Assembly (NCBI RefSeq): GCF_038622445.1
Contig: NZ_CP152019.1
Span: forward strand, 1,195,001-1,259,000
DNA: 64,000 bases
Source of the DNA: Sporosarcina sp. FSL K6-1522
Lineage (GTDB): Bacteria; Bacillota; Bacilli; Bacillales_A; Planococcaceae
Reading direction: 5' to 3'
Positions within the stretch are counted from its first letter, which is position 1, and each line of letters starts with the position of its first letter. The notes under the pieces are model-generated. The model searched no databases and was not told where the DNA came from. It was given only the letters and a program-made list of their open reading frames with translations. Positions 46,229 through 55,878 of the stretch are shown piece after piece. Made by a program: the position numbers and the translations under genes.

Positions 46229-47035
46229 TTGAAACGCCATCTAAAATTATGTACGTCATTGCTAGCATTTTTTTTCATGGTGTTCCTGCTAAGTGCATGT
46301 GGAACCTCATTGGAGAAGCCAACAGGGTTAGAGGATTTGGAATTTGAACAAGAAGAGCTAGCTGATGAAGAGCAGTTGGAAGAAACGCAAGTTCTTGCTA
46401 CAGATGGAGTAGCGGATACGTTAGAAGGGGAATCGACTGAGGTACCAGATGCGCTACAAACTGAACAAGAACAAGCGGATCCGCAAGAGCAAGCGACGGC
46501 AGTGCCAAACGACAAACAGCAAAATAAGACATCGGAAGCGGAGAGTGCAGGCACGAAGCAACCGGCGTCGAAACCGGTTGTTGACCAGAAAAAGCCGTCT
46601 ACGACAACGCCAGTTCCTCCTGCGACACCACCGGCAGAAAAGCCTGTAGAAAAAGAGAAACAACCAGAATCCAAATCGAATGCCATTACCTATTCGATTG
46701 TTATCTCATCGACTGAGATTCCATTAGAAGCAACCGAGATGGAAATTACCGATGGAGATACGGTTCTTAAGGCTTTAATCGCCATTACGAAAGAGAAGAA
46801 GATTCAAATGGATTACAGGGGCGGGCAAGGGGCCACTGCCTACGTTGAGGGAATTGACAATGTCTATGAATTTGATAGAGGGCAAGGAAGTGGCTGGATG
46901 TACCGTGTTAACGGTATATTCCCAGACCGTGGTGCGGGTGTCGTTCCTTTGTATGCGGGGGATATCGTCGAATGGATGTATACGACGAATCTTGGTGTCG
47001 ATATCGATGCGAATTTAGAGCCGTTTCGTCGATAA
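46229..47035 (+). CDS. DUF4430 lipoprotein (transcobalamin C-terminal-like domain)
   Basis: The 268-aa lipoprotein has a lipobox LSAC with lipidated C24 after a hydrophobic signal. An acidic then Pro/Lys-rich spacer (about 28-148) reaches through the wall, and a C-terminal DUF4430 domain (about 150-262) holds the diagnostic SGWMYRVNGIFPDRGAG and GDIVEWMYTTNLGVDI. It could take cobalamin from the SLH proteins and deliver it to the ECF transporter encoded next. TTG start at 46229 after AAGGAGGGG. It is 40 bp after the preceding gene and in the same transcription unit. Confidence 0.85.
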   Translation: MKRHLKLCTSLLAFFFMVFLLSACGTSLEKPTGLEDLEFEQEELADEEQLEETQVLATDGVADTLEGESTEVPDALQTEQEQADPQEQATAVPNDKQQNKTSEAESAGTKQPASKPVVDQKKPSTTTPVPPATPPAEKPVEKEKQPESKSNAITYSIVISSTEIPLEATEMEITDGDTVLKALIAITKEKKIQMDYRGGQGATAYVEGIDNVYEFDRGQGSGWMYRVNGIFPDRGAGVVPLYAGDIVEWMYTTNLGVDIDANLEPFRR

Positions 47036-47047
47036 CTTCGCTTATGT

Positions 47048-47089
47048 AAAGCCGATCTATGTGTGTAACAAACACACTGGATCGGCTTT
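47048..47089 (+). terminator. Terminator between the lipoprotein gene and ecfT
   Basis: AAAGCCGATC / GATCGGCTTT with inner TGTGT/ACACA, ending TTTATA. It would reduce or stop read-through into the ECF genes, so these may be partly independent. Confidence 0.75.
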
Positions 47090-47241
47090 ATACGCTGCTT
47101 GGGTACTATGGTGGTCCTAATGAGGTTCGAGACGGTCATAAAGCCCATCATGACGGTCATAAATAAATGAACAAAGGAGCTTTTTTAGATAAATCGGGAA
47201 GCACTTTTGTTCTACTAAATTATGAAAGGCGGTGTGCATGC

Positions 47242-48120
47242 ATGGAAAATGGTTTTCGTGGCTACCATCCATTCGTCATTTTTTTCTATTACGTTTGTGT
47301 AGGGGTATTGGCGATGTATTTCAATCATCCAGTATTTTTGGCAGTTGCTTGTCTATTGTTAGTCGGCGTCAACCTAACGCATGACAATGGCAAGGCATTG
47401 CGAAAATGGATTCCGATGTTCGTGGGGATGAGTGCGGTCATTATTTTGGTGAATCCATTTTTGAACTCTAGAGGCACAACCATTTTCTTTTACTTTCGAG
47501 GAAAACAAGTGACGCTTGAAGCGACGTTATATGGGGTTGTGATGTCGATGTCGCTCGTACTGATATTGCTAATGTTCATTTCATTTAACCTTATTTTAAA
47601 TGGCAATAAGTTTCTCTTTGTCTTCTCAAAGTTTCTGCCAAGGACTGCTTTTTTAACAATGTTGGCTATTCGTTTTGTTCCCCTTTTAAAAGGGAGGTTG
47701 GATGAAATTAATGATGTCCAGCGCATTCGAGGAATGACAATGGCAGCGGGAACGGTGCGGGAGCGTGCCAAAAACGGCATGGTGATGATGCAGATTTTAT
47801 TGACATGGTCGTTGGAGGAAGCGATTGAAACGGCAGATTCCATGAAAGCGAGAGGTTATGGAATCGGGAAGAGAAGTCCATATGTCCCTTATCGAATGAC
47901 GAAATGTGATAAAGGATGGCTGATGACATTATTGACTCTTTTTACGCTGTGCATCGTGGGCGGGTCCCTTGGCTATGGAAAGATTATTATTTATCCGGAG
48001 CTTGGAACGCTTAACTTCTATGTAATCGATTGGATTTTGCTTGTTTGTATGGTGATTATACTGTCGTTTCCATTACTCGTTGAAGGGAGAGAGCAAGTGA
48101 GATGGAAGTTTTCACGATAA
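47242..48120 (+). CDS. ecfT: ECF transporter transmembrane subunit EcfT
   Basis: Energy-coupling subunit that links the S component to the ATPases, 292 aa with about five to six membrane helices. The cytoplasmic coupling helices show in FVPLLKGRLDEINDVQRIRGM and the Ala-Arg-Gly signature in ADSMKARGYGIG. ATG 47242 follows AAAGGCGG; an open frame extends back to 47167. It overlaps the ATPase gene by 19 bp. Being encoded with its own ATPase and S component makes this a dedicated (group I) ECF system. Confidence 0.87.
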   Translation: MENGFRGYHPFVIFFYYVCVGVLAMYFNHPVFLAVACLLLVGVNLTHDNGKALRKWIPMFVGMSAVIILVNPFLNSRGTTIFFYFRGKQVTLEATLYGVVMSMSLVLILLMFISFNLILNGNKFLFVFSKFLPRTAFLTMLAIRFVPLLKGRLDEINDVQRIRGMTMAAGTVRERAKNGMVMMQILLTWSLEEAIETADSMKARGYGIGKRSPYVPYRMTKCDKGWLMTLLTLFTLCIVGGSLGYGKIIIYPELGTLNFYVIDWILLVCMVIILSFPLLVEGREQVRWKFSR

Positions 48121-49781
48121 AAGATGTATCTTTTGGATTCCCAGACACGACTGAAAAAGTGCTGAAGCATGTTAATTTGAACATTACGGAAGGCGAATTT
48201 ATTGTGTTATGTGGACCAAGCGGTTGTGGAAAGACGACATTGTTGCGTCTGTTGAAGAAGGAATTGGCTCCTGTTGGGGATTTGACTGGTAACATTCGTT
48301 ACGCGGGAAAACGTTTGGAGGACTGGGACGATCGCATATTAATTGAACAGATTGGTCTCGTTTTTCAAGATCCTGATAACCAAATTGTGATGGATGAAGT
48401 GATGCAGGAAATTGTTTTTGGCTTGGAGAATCTTGGGTATTCGAATTTCGAAATGCGCAAAAGGGTTGCAGAAATGGTGCACTTTTTCGGTATGGAAGGC
48501 CTTTTGCGATTGAAGCCGTCTGAACTATCAGGTGGACAAAAACAAATGCTTAATTTGCTGTCCGTTTTGTTATTAAAACCAAAAGTATTATTACTGGATG
48601 AACCGACTTCTCAACTCGATCCAATTGCGGCGAAAGAGTTGATAGGTATGCTTGAAAGGCTAAACAAAGAAATGGGCATTACGATTATTTTAGTCGAACA
48701 TCGGTTGGAGGAGTTATTTGCAGTTGCGGACCGTGTATTGATGATGGACAGCGGAGAAATATGCTATGAAGGAAATAGTAAACAGCTTATTTATGAGTTG
48801 TACATGCAACAGGATCAGCGATACATTCCCTATGCGCCCTCCATTTCAAGGCTTTATATGGAGTTGGAAACGGCTCCAGAAGAACAAGGAATCCCTTTAA
48901 CCGTGAAAGAAAGTAAGGGGTGGCTAGCGACGTTGCCGAATGCGATGGATGCAGAAGCAGAACTGGCCATAGACGTGAAGTCATCGGAAAAGAACAGTAT
49001 GTTAGCGGTAAAGGATGTCTATTTTCAGTACGATAAAAAAGGAGAAATGATTTTAAAAAATTTTACATTACATATGAATAAAGGGGAGTTTTTTGCATTG
49101 GTCGGCGGCAATGGTTCGGGGAAGACGACCGCACTTAAGGCTTGTATTGGAAGTATCAAACCTCAGCGTGGAACAGCGCGCTTGGAAGGGAAAGACACGA
49201 GCAAGTTGAAAGGCAAGGAGCTTTATGAAAAAATTGCGTATTTGCCCCAAAATCCACGGACGTATTTTATGCACGATACGATTGAAAAAGAGATGCAAGA
49301 GGCAGTTATCCGTCACAATATTCAAGAAGGTGATGCAGTCATAACAGAGCTAGTAAATGCATTTGGCATTGCGCATTTACGCCATCGTCATCCTTATGAT
49401 TGTTCAGGTGGGGAAGTGCAAAAAGCAGCACTTGCGTGTATGTTGATTGGCAAGCCAGAGATGTTGTTCATTGATGAGCCAACGAAGGGACTTGATCCGA
49501 TTTCTAAGGCCCGTTTTTCGGAGGTGTTGTCGAAGCTTCATAAAGACGGTTTGACGATTATGATGGTGACGCATGATATTGAATTTGCGGCTGAAAATGC
49601 GGAAAGGTGCGCGATGATGTTCGATGGAGAAATCACTGCGGATGGTACGCCAGAACAACTGTTTAAAGGGAATTATTTTTATACGACGGCGATCAATCGT
49701 GCAACTCGTATGAGTCCCGTGCGTGAAGTGTTGACGTTAAGGGAGGCTGAGGCGACATGGCTCAATCTGGTAAGTACTTAG
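48102..49781 (+). CDS. ECF transporter fused ATPase (EcfA-EcfA')
   Basis: The 559-aa protein fuses two ABC ATPase domains. First: GPSGCGKTT near residue 40, FQDPDNQIV Q-loop, LSGGQKQMLNLL, LLLDEPTSQLD. Second: GGNGSGKTT near 335, CSGGEVQKAALACML as a slightly unusual signature, FIDEPTKGLD and THDIEFA. Most ECF systems encode two separate ATPases; fused ones are common for group I vitamin transporters. Starts ATG 48102 inside ecfT and overlaps the S component by 25 bp. Confidence 0.9.
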   Translation: MEVFTIKDVSFGFPDTTEKVLKHVNLNITEGEFIVLCGPSGCGKTTLLRLLKKELAPVGDLTGNIRYAGKRLEDWDDRILIEQIGLVFQDPDNQIVMDEVMQEIVFGLENLGYSNFEMRKRVAEMVHFFGMEGLLRLKPSELSGGQKQMLNLLSVLLLKPKVLLLDEPTSQLDPIAAKELIGMLERLNKEMGITIILVEHRLEELFAVADRVLMMDSGEICYEGNSKQLIYELYMQQDQRYIPYAPSISRLYMELETAPEEQGIPLTVKESKGWLATLPNAMDAEAELAIDVKSSEKNSMLAVKDVYFQYDKKGEMILKNFTLHMNKGEFFALVGGNGSGKTTALKACIGSIKPQRGTARLEGKDTSKLKGKELYEKIAYLPQNPRTYFMHDTIEKEMQEAVIRHNIQEGDAVITELVNAFGIAHLRHRHPYDCSGGEVQKAALACMLIGKPEMLFIDEPTKGLDPISKARFSEVLSKLHKDGLTIMMVTHDIEFAAENAERCAMMFDGEITADGTPEQLFKGNYFYTTAINRATRMSPVREVLTLREAEATWLNLVST

Positions 49782-50452
49782 CCTTTGTGTCGATTGCGAT
49801 TGTGGTGCTGTTGGTGTCGTCTATTGTGCTCTTTAATTATAAAGCTTATTTACTTTTAAGCTTTGTCATCATTGGATGTATTATGTTACCGTTTTTCGCC
49901 CGTTTTGAAATCCGAGAAATTGCGGGACGAGAAGTTGTGCTATTGGCGATGTTAGCGGCGATTGCTGCGGTAGGGCGGGTGCCTTTTGCGGGGTTACCAA
50001 GTGTGCAACCGACATCGTTTGTCATTATTATGGCGGGGCTCGTATTCGGGGCGGAATCAGGTTTTATCGTAGGGGCGGTTGCGGCAATTGTTTCAAACTT
50101 TTTCTTAGGCCAAGGTCCTTGGACTCCATGGCAAATGTATGCATGGGGCATGATTGGTATGAGTGCAGGTCTGCTACGCAATACGTGGTGGATGAAGAAA
50201 ATGTGGGGCAAGTGCTTGTTTGGCTTCGTCTGGGGCTATCTTTTCGGCTGGTTTATGAATATGTGGATTGTCGTTAGTAACCTGGAGAGCTTTACAGGGG
50301 AATTTTTTGTAGGAATCTATGTCTCAAGCATTTACTTCGACCTTGCACATGGTTTATCAAATGTGTTCTTCTTGGTGGTATTTGGCGCAAGTTGGTTGAA
50401 AATATTAGAACGATTTAAACGGAAATATGGTTTGTTGGAAGTTGAGGGCTAA
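49757..50452 (+). CDS. ECF transporter substrate-binding (S) component, probably for cobalamin
   Basis: The 231-aa membrane protein has about six helices (for example IVVLLVSSIVLFNYKAYLLL and FVIIMAGLVFGAESGFIVGA). The segment VLLAMLAAIAAVGRVPFAGLPSVQPTS has the look of cobalamin- or precursor-type S components (CblT/CbrT group, from memory), with a GPWTPWQMYAWGMIGMSAG motif further on. Substrate assignment rests on the operon with DUF4430 proteins and the B12 riboswitch 9 kb upstream, not on a proven motif. Translationally coupled to the fused ATPase. Confidence 0.78.
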   Translation: MAQSGKYLAFVSIAIVVLLVSSIVLFNYKAYLLLSFVIIGCIMLPFFARFEIREIAGREVVLLAMLAAIAAVGRVPFAGLPSVQPTSFVIIMAGLVFGAESGFIVGAVAAIVSNFFLGQGPWTPWQMYAWGMIGMSAGLLRNTWWMKKMWGKCLFGFVWGYLFGWFMNMWIVVSNLESFTGEFFVGIYVSSIYFDLAHGLSNVFFLVVFGASWLKILERFKRKYGLLEVEG

Positions 50453-50488
50453 TATTTTACTATGCAAGGAACTTGTGCTAAGCTGTAG

Positions 50489-50516
50489 CTAAGTTAATAA
50501 ATTCGGTTTGAGCGAA
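50489..50516 (+). promoter_or_regulatory. Putative GlpP antiterminator target, glpD leader
   Basis: CTAAGTTAATAAA followed by GGTTTGAG closely resembles CTAGGTTAATAAA and GGTTGAG in the glpF leader (53170-53194). Both lie just before a terminator hairpin, and the glpP gene is between them. Confidence 0.6.
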
Positions 50517-50518
50517 TG

Positions 50519-50577
50519 AGAGACCTGACAACACCATTGTAAATAGACAATGGTGTGTTCAGGTCTCTCTTTTTTTG
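50519..50577 (+). terminator. Leader terminator of glpD (also end of the ECF operon)
   Basis: AGAGACCTGA / TCAGGTCTCT with inner ACACCATTGT / ACAATGGTGT, followed by CTTTTTTT. In B. subtilis glpD is controlled by GlpP-mediated antitermination at such a hairpin. Confidence 0.88.
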
Positions 50578-50620
50578 TTCCGACGAATACGATATAAAAT
50601 TGAGAAGGAGACAACATATA

Positions 50621-52270
50621 ATGACGAATTTATCAGCAGTGGAAAGACATGTGACGTTCGATACGATGGCAAGTAAGGAGTTCGATGTGCTAGTTATCGG
50701 TGGAGGAATTACGGGTGCTGGGATTGCTTTGGATGCAGCAACACGTGGGTTAAAGGTTGCCCTTGTGGAAATGAAGGATTTTGCTTCGGGTACTTCAAGT
50801 CGTTCGACGAAACTGGTGCATGGTGGGTTACGTTATTTAAAACAATTTGAAATTAAAGAAGTAGCGGAGCTTGGGAAAGAGCGCGCGATTGTTTATGAAA
50901 ACGGTCCGCATGTGACGACACCTGAATGGATGCTGTTGCCGTTCCATAAAGGCGGTACGTTTGGAAAGTTCTCAACTTCTTTTGGTCTGAGAGTGTATGA
51001 CTTTTTGGCGGGTGTGAAGAAGTCGGAAAGAAGAACGATGTTGTCTGTAGAAGAAACGATTCGACGCGTACCTATCGTGAAAAAAGAAGGGTTATTAGGC
51101 GGCGGCGTCTATGTTGAATACCGTACAGATGATGCACGTTTAACGATGGAAGTCATCAAAGCAGCATCGTCAAATGGGGCTGTTATTGCGAATTATGCGA
51201 AGGCTGAAAAATTTATTTATGATGCGCAAAACAAAGCAGTAGGTGCTGAAATCGTCGATACGTTGACGGGCAAGACGGTAGCGATTCAAGCGAAGAAAAT
51301 TGTTAATGCAACGGGCCCGTGGGTGGATAAAGTGCGAGAACTCGATGGCTCAAAAAGCAATAAGCACTTAATTTTATCAAAAGGTGTCCATCTTGTATTC
51401 GATCAAAAGGCGTTTCCACTACAACAAGCAGTCTATTTCGATACGACGGACGGGCGCATGGTGTTTGCGATTCCGCGGGATGGGAAAACATATGTAGGAA
51501 CGACAGACACATTTTATGATGGTGATCCAGTAACGATGGATATTACGCAAGAGGACCGTGACTATATCATGGGCGCGATTCGCTATATGTTTCCTGATTT
51601 GTCTATAACGGAAGCGGCGATCGAATCAGGCTGGGCAGGCGTTCGTCCACTGATCCATGAGGAAGGGAAAAATCCTTCAGAAATTTCGAGGAAAGATGAA
51701 ATCTGGGAGTCGGAAAAAGGTTTGATTACGATTGCAGGTGGGAAGTTAACAGGGTACCGTAAAATGGCGGAGACAGTTGTAGATATGATTGTCAGCAAGT
51801 TGAATGGCACAGGCGACAACAAATGGGGTTCATGTATCACGAAAAACTTGCCGATTTCGGGTGGAGACGTTGGTGGATCTGCCAATTTACCACGATTCTT
51901 GGATGGAAAAGTACAACAAGCGCAAGGTTTAGGGTTAACAGAACAAGAAGGGCGCAAACTTGCGAAGATGTATGGTTCGAATGTTGAGCGTGTTTTCGCT
52001 TATTTACAGGATGAAGGTACGCGTTTACCGAAGGTTTTATATGCACAAATGATGTATGCCATTCATCATGAGATGGCTGCCAAGCCGACGGACTTCTTTA
52101 TTAGAAGAACAGGCGATTTGTTGTTTGATGTCGCAACTGTGCATGAATGGAAAGAACAAGTTATTTCTGAGATGGTGAAGATTTTCGGATGGACGGAACA
52201 ACAACGGACAGATTATGAAAAAGAATTGCAACAGGAAATTATCTATGCAACGACTGTAGCAAAGCACTAA
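50621..52270 (+). CDS. glpD: Aerobic glycerol-3-phosphate dehydrogenase GlpD
   Basis: Membrane-associated FAD enzyme (549 aa) that oxidises glycerol-3-phosphate to dihydroxyacetone phosphate and feeds the quinone pool. FAD-binding GGGITGAGIALDAATRGL lies near residue 27, followed by the family signatures FASGTSSRSTKLVHGG and GGKLTGYRKMAE. Length is normal (B. subtilis GlpD 555). ATG 50621 follows AGAAGGAG; the upstream open frame to 50555 lies in the leader terminator. A dispersed repeat begins right at its stop codon. Confidence 0.96.
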   Translation: MTNLSAVERHVTFDTMASKEFDVLVIGGGITGAGIALDAATRGLKVALVEMKDFASGTSSRSTKLVHGGLRYLKQFEIKEVAELGKERAIVYENGPHVTTPEWMLLPFHKGGTFGKFSTSFGLRVYDFLAGVKKSERRTMLSVEETIRRVPIVKKEGLLGGGVYVEYRTDDARLTMEVIKAASSNGAVIANYAKAEKFIYDAQNKAVGAEIVDTLTGKTVAIQAKKIVNATGPWVDKVRELDGSKSNKHLILSKGVHLVFDQKAFPLQQAVYFDTTDGRMVFAIPRDGKTYVGTTDTFYDGDPVTMDITQEDRDYIMGAIRYMFPDLSITEAAIESGWAGVRPLIHEEGKNPSEISRKDEIWESEKGLITIAGGKLTGYRKMAETVVDMIVSKLNGTGDNKWGSCITKNLPISGGDVGGSANLPRFLDGKVQQAQGLGLTEQEGRKLAKMYGSNVERVFAYLQDEGTRLPKVLYAQMMYAIHHEMAAKPTDFFIRRTGDLLFDVATVHEWKEQVISEMVKIFGWTEQQRTDYEKELQQEIIYATTVAKH

Positions 52271-52497
52271 CTTGCTTCAGCAAATGTTACTGAAAACGAA
52301 GTATTAGCTTTAGAAGACTTCATTTTTTCTAAGCAGCTGAATCAAGTTAGAGAAGAAGGCAACCTAAGTACGCCACGTCCTGTGGCAACGGTTGCATGAC
52401 CGACATCCTGTCGGCCTGCGGATGTCACAGATTTTCAGAGGAGCTTTTCGAGCTCGCTCGAAAAAATCTGGACGCAATTACGCCGAGGCGTAATTGA
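52270..52497. repeat. Dispersed repeat, copy B
   Basis: ACTTGCTTCAGC at 52270-52281 and its inverse GCTGAATCAAGT at 52336-52347. Then a variable middle with GCCACGTCCTGTGGC and GACATCCTGTC hairpins, then the conserved 80-bp block 52418-52497 shared with 36770-36850. It fills the gap between glpD and glpP. Confidence 0.75.
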
Positions 52498-52540
52498 TTA
52501 GTTGTATAATGGAGAATGTATGAAGGGAGTGATGAGGAAG

Positions 52541-53110
52541 ATGCCTTTTCATGAACAAAAGATTCTTCCAGCTTTACGACACTTGAAACAGTTAGAGAAG
52601 TTACTAGCTAGCCCGTATGAATACATCGTTTTGCTAGAGGTGCACATTAGTAATTTGAAGACCATTAAAAACGAAGCGGATCGAGCGGGGAAAAAACTCA
52701 TTATCCATGCAGATTTAATCCAAGGGTTGAAAACGGATGATTATGCGGCGGAGTTTTTGTGCAATGATATTCGTCCAGCGGGCATTATTTCGACACGCTC
52801 CAATATGTTGATGAAGGCCAAGACGAAAGGGATCATTGCCATTCAACGAATGTTTTTACTGGATACCATCGCTTTGGAGAAAAGTTATTCGTTAATTGAA
52901 CGGACACAACCGGACTATATTGAAATTTTGCCGGGGGTTATCCCGCAAATTATTAGTGAGGTTCATGAACGAACGGGAATTCCAGTCATTAGTGGTGGAT
53001 TGATTCGTTCGGAGGAGCATGTTCAAAATGCGTTAGATGCCGGAGCTAAAGCAGTAACGACATCCAACCAACAACTGTGGTCGGCATTTCGTCCATCATC
53101 CTCTTCATGA
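52541..53110 (+). CDS. glpP: Glycerol-3-phosphate-responsive antiterminator GlpP
   Basis: RNA-binding regulator of about 189 aa that, with glycerol-3-phosphate, lets RNA polymerase pass the leader terminators of glp genes. TIM-barrel type sequence with GKKLIIHADLIQGLKTDDYAAEFLCNDIRPAGIISTRS-like text (shown here as IIHADLIQGL and PAGIISTRS), IAIQRMFLLDT and GIPVISGGLIR, all close to B. subtilis GlpP. The chosen ATG 52541 matches the family N terminus; ATG 52520 is an alternative. A TATAAT at 52504-52509 just after the repeat could be its -10 box. Confidence 0.92.
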   Translation: MPFHEQKILPALRHLKQLEKLLASPYEYIVLLEVHISNLKTIKNEADRAGKKLIIHADLIQGLKTDDYAAEFLCNDIRPAGIISTRSNMLMKAKTKGIIAIQRMFLLDTIALEKSYSLIERTQPDYIEILPGVIPQIISEVHERTGIPVISGGLIRSEEHVQNALDAGAKAVTTSNQQLWSAFRPSSSS

Positions 53111-53169
53111 GCCAGTTGACAATCAAATTAAAAACATTGACAGTTGTTTCAACTTTTACTAGTATGTAA

Positions 53170-53255
53170 CTAGGTTAATAAAACAGTGGTTGAGTATTGA
53201 GGTCCACATTTTTTCATACCGCATGATGCGGGTGATTAAATGTGGCCTTTTTTTG
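53170..53255 (+). promoter_or_regulatory. glpF leader: putative GlpP target plus terminator
   Basis: CTAGGTTAATAAA at 53170-53182 and GGTTGAG at 53188-53194 precede the hairpin GGTCCACATTT / AAATGTGGCC (53201-53247) and seven or more T. Same design as the glpD leader. Confidence 0.75.
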
Positions 53256-53304
53256 TTTGTATACGATGCGTAACCGCTTACAAAATTAAAGGGAGGGACA
53301 ACGA

Positions 53305-54138
53305 ATGACACCATTTTTAGGGGAATTGATAGGCACGATGATTTTGATCATTTTTGGAGCAGGTGTTGTTGGTGGGGTAGTGATGAAAAAGTCGAAGGCG
53401 GAGGGCTCTGACTGGATTGTGATTACCGCTGGATGGGGGTTAGCCGTTGCAATGGGTGTTTATGCAGTGGGGAACTTTAGTGGCGCACATTTAAATCCAG
53501 CCGTAACGATTGGCATGGCATCCATTGGTAACTTCCCGTGGACGGACGTACCTGGCTACATAGTGGCGCAAATGCTAGGAGCGATTGTTGGTGCGGTCAT
53601 CGTGTATTTTCATTATTTACCGCATTGGCAGGAAACAGAAGACCCTGATACGAAATTGGCTGTCTTTGCAACATCGCCTGCGATTCGTCACCCGCTGTCA
53701 AATATCACGAGTGAAATTATCGGTACGTTCGTGTTGTTATTGGGCTTGTTGATGATAGGCGCCAATGAATTCACAGAAGGCTTGAATCCATTGATAGTCG
53801 GTGCATTGATTGTAGCGATTGGTTTATCTTTAGGTGGAACGACAGGTTACGCGATTAATCCAGCACGTGATTTAGGACCAAGAATTGCACATTTTATCTT
53901 ACCGATTCCAGGGAAAGGTTCGTCTGATTGGCGGTATGCTTGGATTCCGGTCGCTGGTCCTGTCCTAGGTGGTACATTTGGTGCGCTATTTTATCAACAG
54001 TTTTTTGAAGGTATTAATAGTCTAGCGTTTTGGATTGTTGGTGCGCTGGTCTTGGCGGTTCTCTTTGCAGCACAATACTCCATTCGGAAAGAGGCGAAAG
54101 TAGATGTTAAACAAGAAGTCACCAACAGGGTATACTAA
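53305..54138 (+). CDS. glpF: Glycerol uptake facilitator GlpF (MIP family)
   Basis: The aquaglyceroporin-type channel (277 aa, six helices) lets glycerol enter by facilitated diffusion. Both half-helix NPA boxes are intact: SGAHLNPAVTIG near residue 64 and GYAINPARDLGPR near 190. The Asp after the second NPAR is diagnostic of glycerol facilitators rather than water channels. The ATG follows AAGGGAGGG. It forms an operon with glpK 78 bp downstream and is controlled by the leader terminator upstream. Confidence 0.95.
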   Translation: MTPFLGELIGTMILIIFGAGVVGGVVMKKSKAEGSDWIVITAGWGLAVAMGVYAVGNFSGAHLNPAVTIGMASIGNFPWTDVPGYIVAQMLGAIVGAVIVYFHYLPHWQETEDPDTKLAVFATSPAIRHPLSNITSEIIGTFVLLLGLLMIGANEFTEGLNPLIVGALIVAIGLSLGGTTGYAINPARDLGPRIAHFILPIPGKGSSDWRYAWIPVAGPVLGGTFGALFYQQFFEGINSLAFWIVGALVLAVLFAAQYSIRKEAKVDVKQEVTNRVY

Positions 54139-54186
54139 TAAAAAAGGGTAAATATCTCAACATCAATTTGCGTATAGATTAAGTAG

Positions 54187-55707
<1,521 letters not shown>

Positions 55708-55715
55708 TAGAAAGG

Positions 55716-55758
55716 AAGGCGTTTCTCGGTTCATCTGAACGGGGAGATGCCTTTTTCT
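55716..55758 (+). terminator. Terminator of glpFK
   Basis: AAGGCGTTTCTC-type arm with GGTTCA/TGAACG inner pairing and GAGATGCCTT, followed by TTTCTTT, 9 bp after glpK. Confidence 0.8.
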
Positions 55759-55772
55759 TTGTGATAGTATCA

Positions 55773-55806
55773 TTTTGTATACTATAGCACTTCGAAGTGC
55801 GTACTT
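55773..55806 (+). promoter_or_regulatory. Operator copy 1 (HxlR-type) upstream of the FMN reductase
   Basis: TTTTGTATACTATA is followed by the perfect palindrome GCACTT-CG-AAGTGC (55787-55800) and TACTT. It is 31 of 34 bases identical to 56924-56957 beside the hxlR gene, in the same orientation. Confidence 0.75.
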
Positions 55807-55878
55807 CCTGAAAGAATTCATTTATGACATACTACAAGACAAGCAGTACTATAAACGTATATAAGGGAGTTTTGCATC

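Noticed and set aside
46195..46686. Leftward 163-codon Ser/Cys-rich ORF
   Set aside because: Antisense of the low-complexity spacer of the DUF4430 lipoprotein; composition is an artefact.
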